From Glandiceps talaboti (lineage: Eukaryota; Hemichordata; Enteropneusta; Spengelidae), in the NCBI RefSeq assembly GCF_964340395.1, contig NC_135552.1:24859681-24923680 (forward strand): a stretch of DNA of 64,000 bases, in the 5' to 3' direction. Shown here one piece after another: positions 63,380-64,000 of this stretch. The position numbers and the translations under genes were made by a program. The notes under the pieces were generated by a model. It searched no databases. It was given only the letters and a program-made list of their open reading frames with translations, and had not been told where the DNA came from. Numbering within the stretch: position 1 is the first letter of the stretch; the number at the start of each line of letters is the position of its first letter.

Positions 63380-63797
63380 TTTCGGTCTCTCAATATTCAA
63401 AACTGATCCCTTCACAAGGACACCACATATGCTCGCATTTTACGATGCATAAAACTCATATTGTTTTGAAAATGATAATTTTCAGTTTTTTTCACATTGC
63501 AGTTTAAACCTTTCACTTGGAAAAACAGAATGAATACGAACCATACAGGATTAGCATTGTATCGAGAATTTCTATATGGTACTCGTTCCGCTTAAGTTCT
63601 CACACAGTTCTCAGTAAATGATGTCTATGAAATGGGGAGATCTTCGGTATCAATAGACATAACTGATCCGCTCACAAGGTCATAACATATGCTCTAATTT
63701 TACGACGTATAAAACTATATAAAGTTAAATATTGTTTTGAAAATGATAAATTTTACTTTTTCAAATTGCAGTTTAACCATTTCAGATACAAAGAATG
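63380..63797. repeat. Direct repeat, two ~157-bp copies offset by 260 bp
   Basis: AACTGATCC-TCACAAGG, CATATGCTC, ATTTTACGA, TATTGTTTTGAAAATGATAA and TTGCAGTTTAA occur in the same order starting near 63380 and near 63640. The spacer block (63545-63600) is itself similar to 62403-62470. Confidence 0.75.
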
Positions 63798-64000
63798 AAT
63801 TATCTTTGATGTGACGTACCCATTTATAATTACAGCACCAACGTGACGCCCGAAGTATCGGTATCATTGACGACCATAAACAAAGTCAATGTCTAACACA
63901 CAATATACTAAACGAAACATATATAGAATGGTATAATGAAAATGTGTACAGTTTTGTCCGTCATCATAAACACGGACACATCTGTTCTTTCATCGTATAT

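Overview
This window is animal genomic DNA. It is AT-rich and intron-rich, and it is crowded with microsatellites: (AT)n, (GATA)n, (GACA)n, (GTT)n and (CATC)n. It also carries tRNA-derived SINE-like copies and fold-back (MITE-like) elements. It has no long open reading frames, operons or ribosome binding sites. The repeats and the receptor type suggest a non-vertebrate bilaterian, perhaps marine, but I cannot name the species.

The only protein-coding content I can defend is two paralogous class B (secretin-family) G-protein-coupled receptor genes arranged tail to tail. Gene A is on the + strand, with exons from 4032 to 11569. Gene B is on the - strand, with exons from 30586 down to 22605. I rebuilt 12 exons for each from splice sites, reading-frame continuity and exon-by-exon homology. 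The splice phases agree at every junction, and seven of the twelve exon lengths are identical between the genes. The summed reading frames close without a stop: 462 codons in A and 492 in B, plus the stop. The TM3, ECL2-TM5 and TM6-TM7 sequences look most like pigment-dispersing factor receptors (PDFR), with calcitonin-receptor and CRF-receptor types as the alternatives. The signal peptides are not located. One candidate 5' coding exon for gene B lies about 30 kb upstream, at 60290-60408.

The extracellular hormone-binding domain has diverged strongly between the two copies, while the core from TM5 to TM7 is nearly identical. Exon 8 differs at only 4 of 86 bases, all synonymous. Both genes end in a previously hard-to-see cysteine-rich tail exon whose frame is supported by third-position substitutions. 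The pattern suggests one signalling machine read by two different ligands or ligand affinities, possibly kept alike by gene conversion.

Layout: 1-4031, no supported exon; 4032-11569, gene A, with a possible alternative last exon at 14807-14860; 14861-22604, intergenic with (AT)n/(GATA)n and a ~37-bp minisatellite; 22605-30586, gene B; 30587-64000, mostly non-coding. This last part is either the giant first intron of gene B or intergenic DNA. It holds fold-back elements (34151-34340, 63187-63362), a SINE (45225-45575), a tRNA-like element (61216-61411), two minisatellites (48397-49000, 51370-51830) and many microsatellites.
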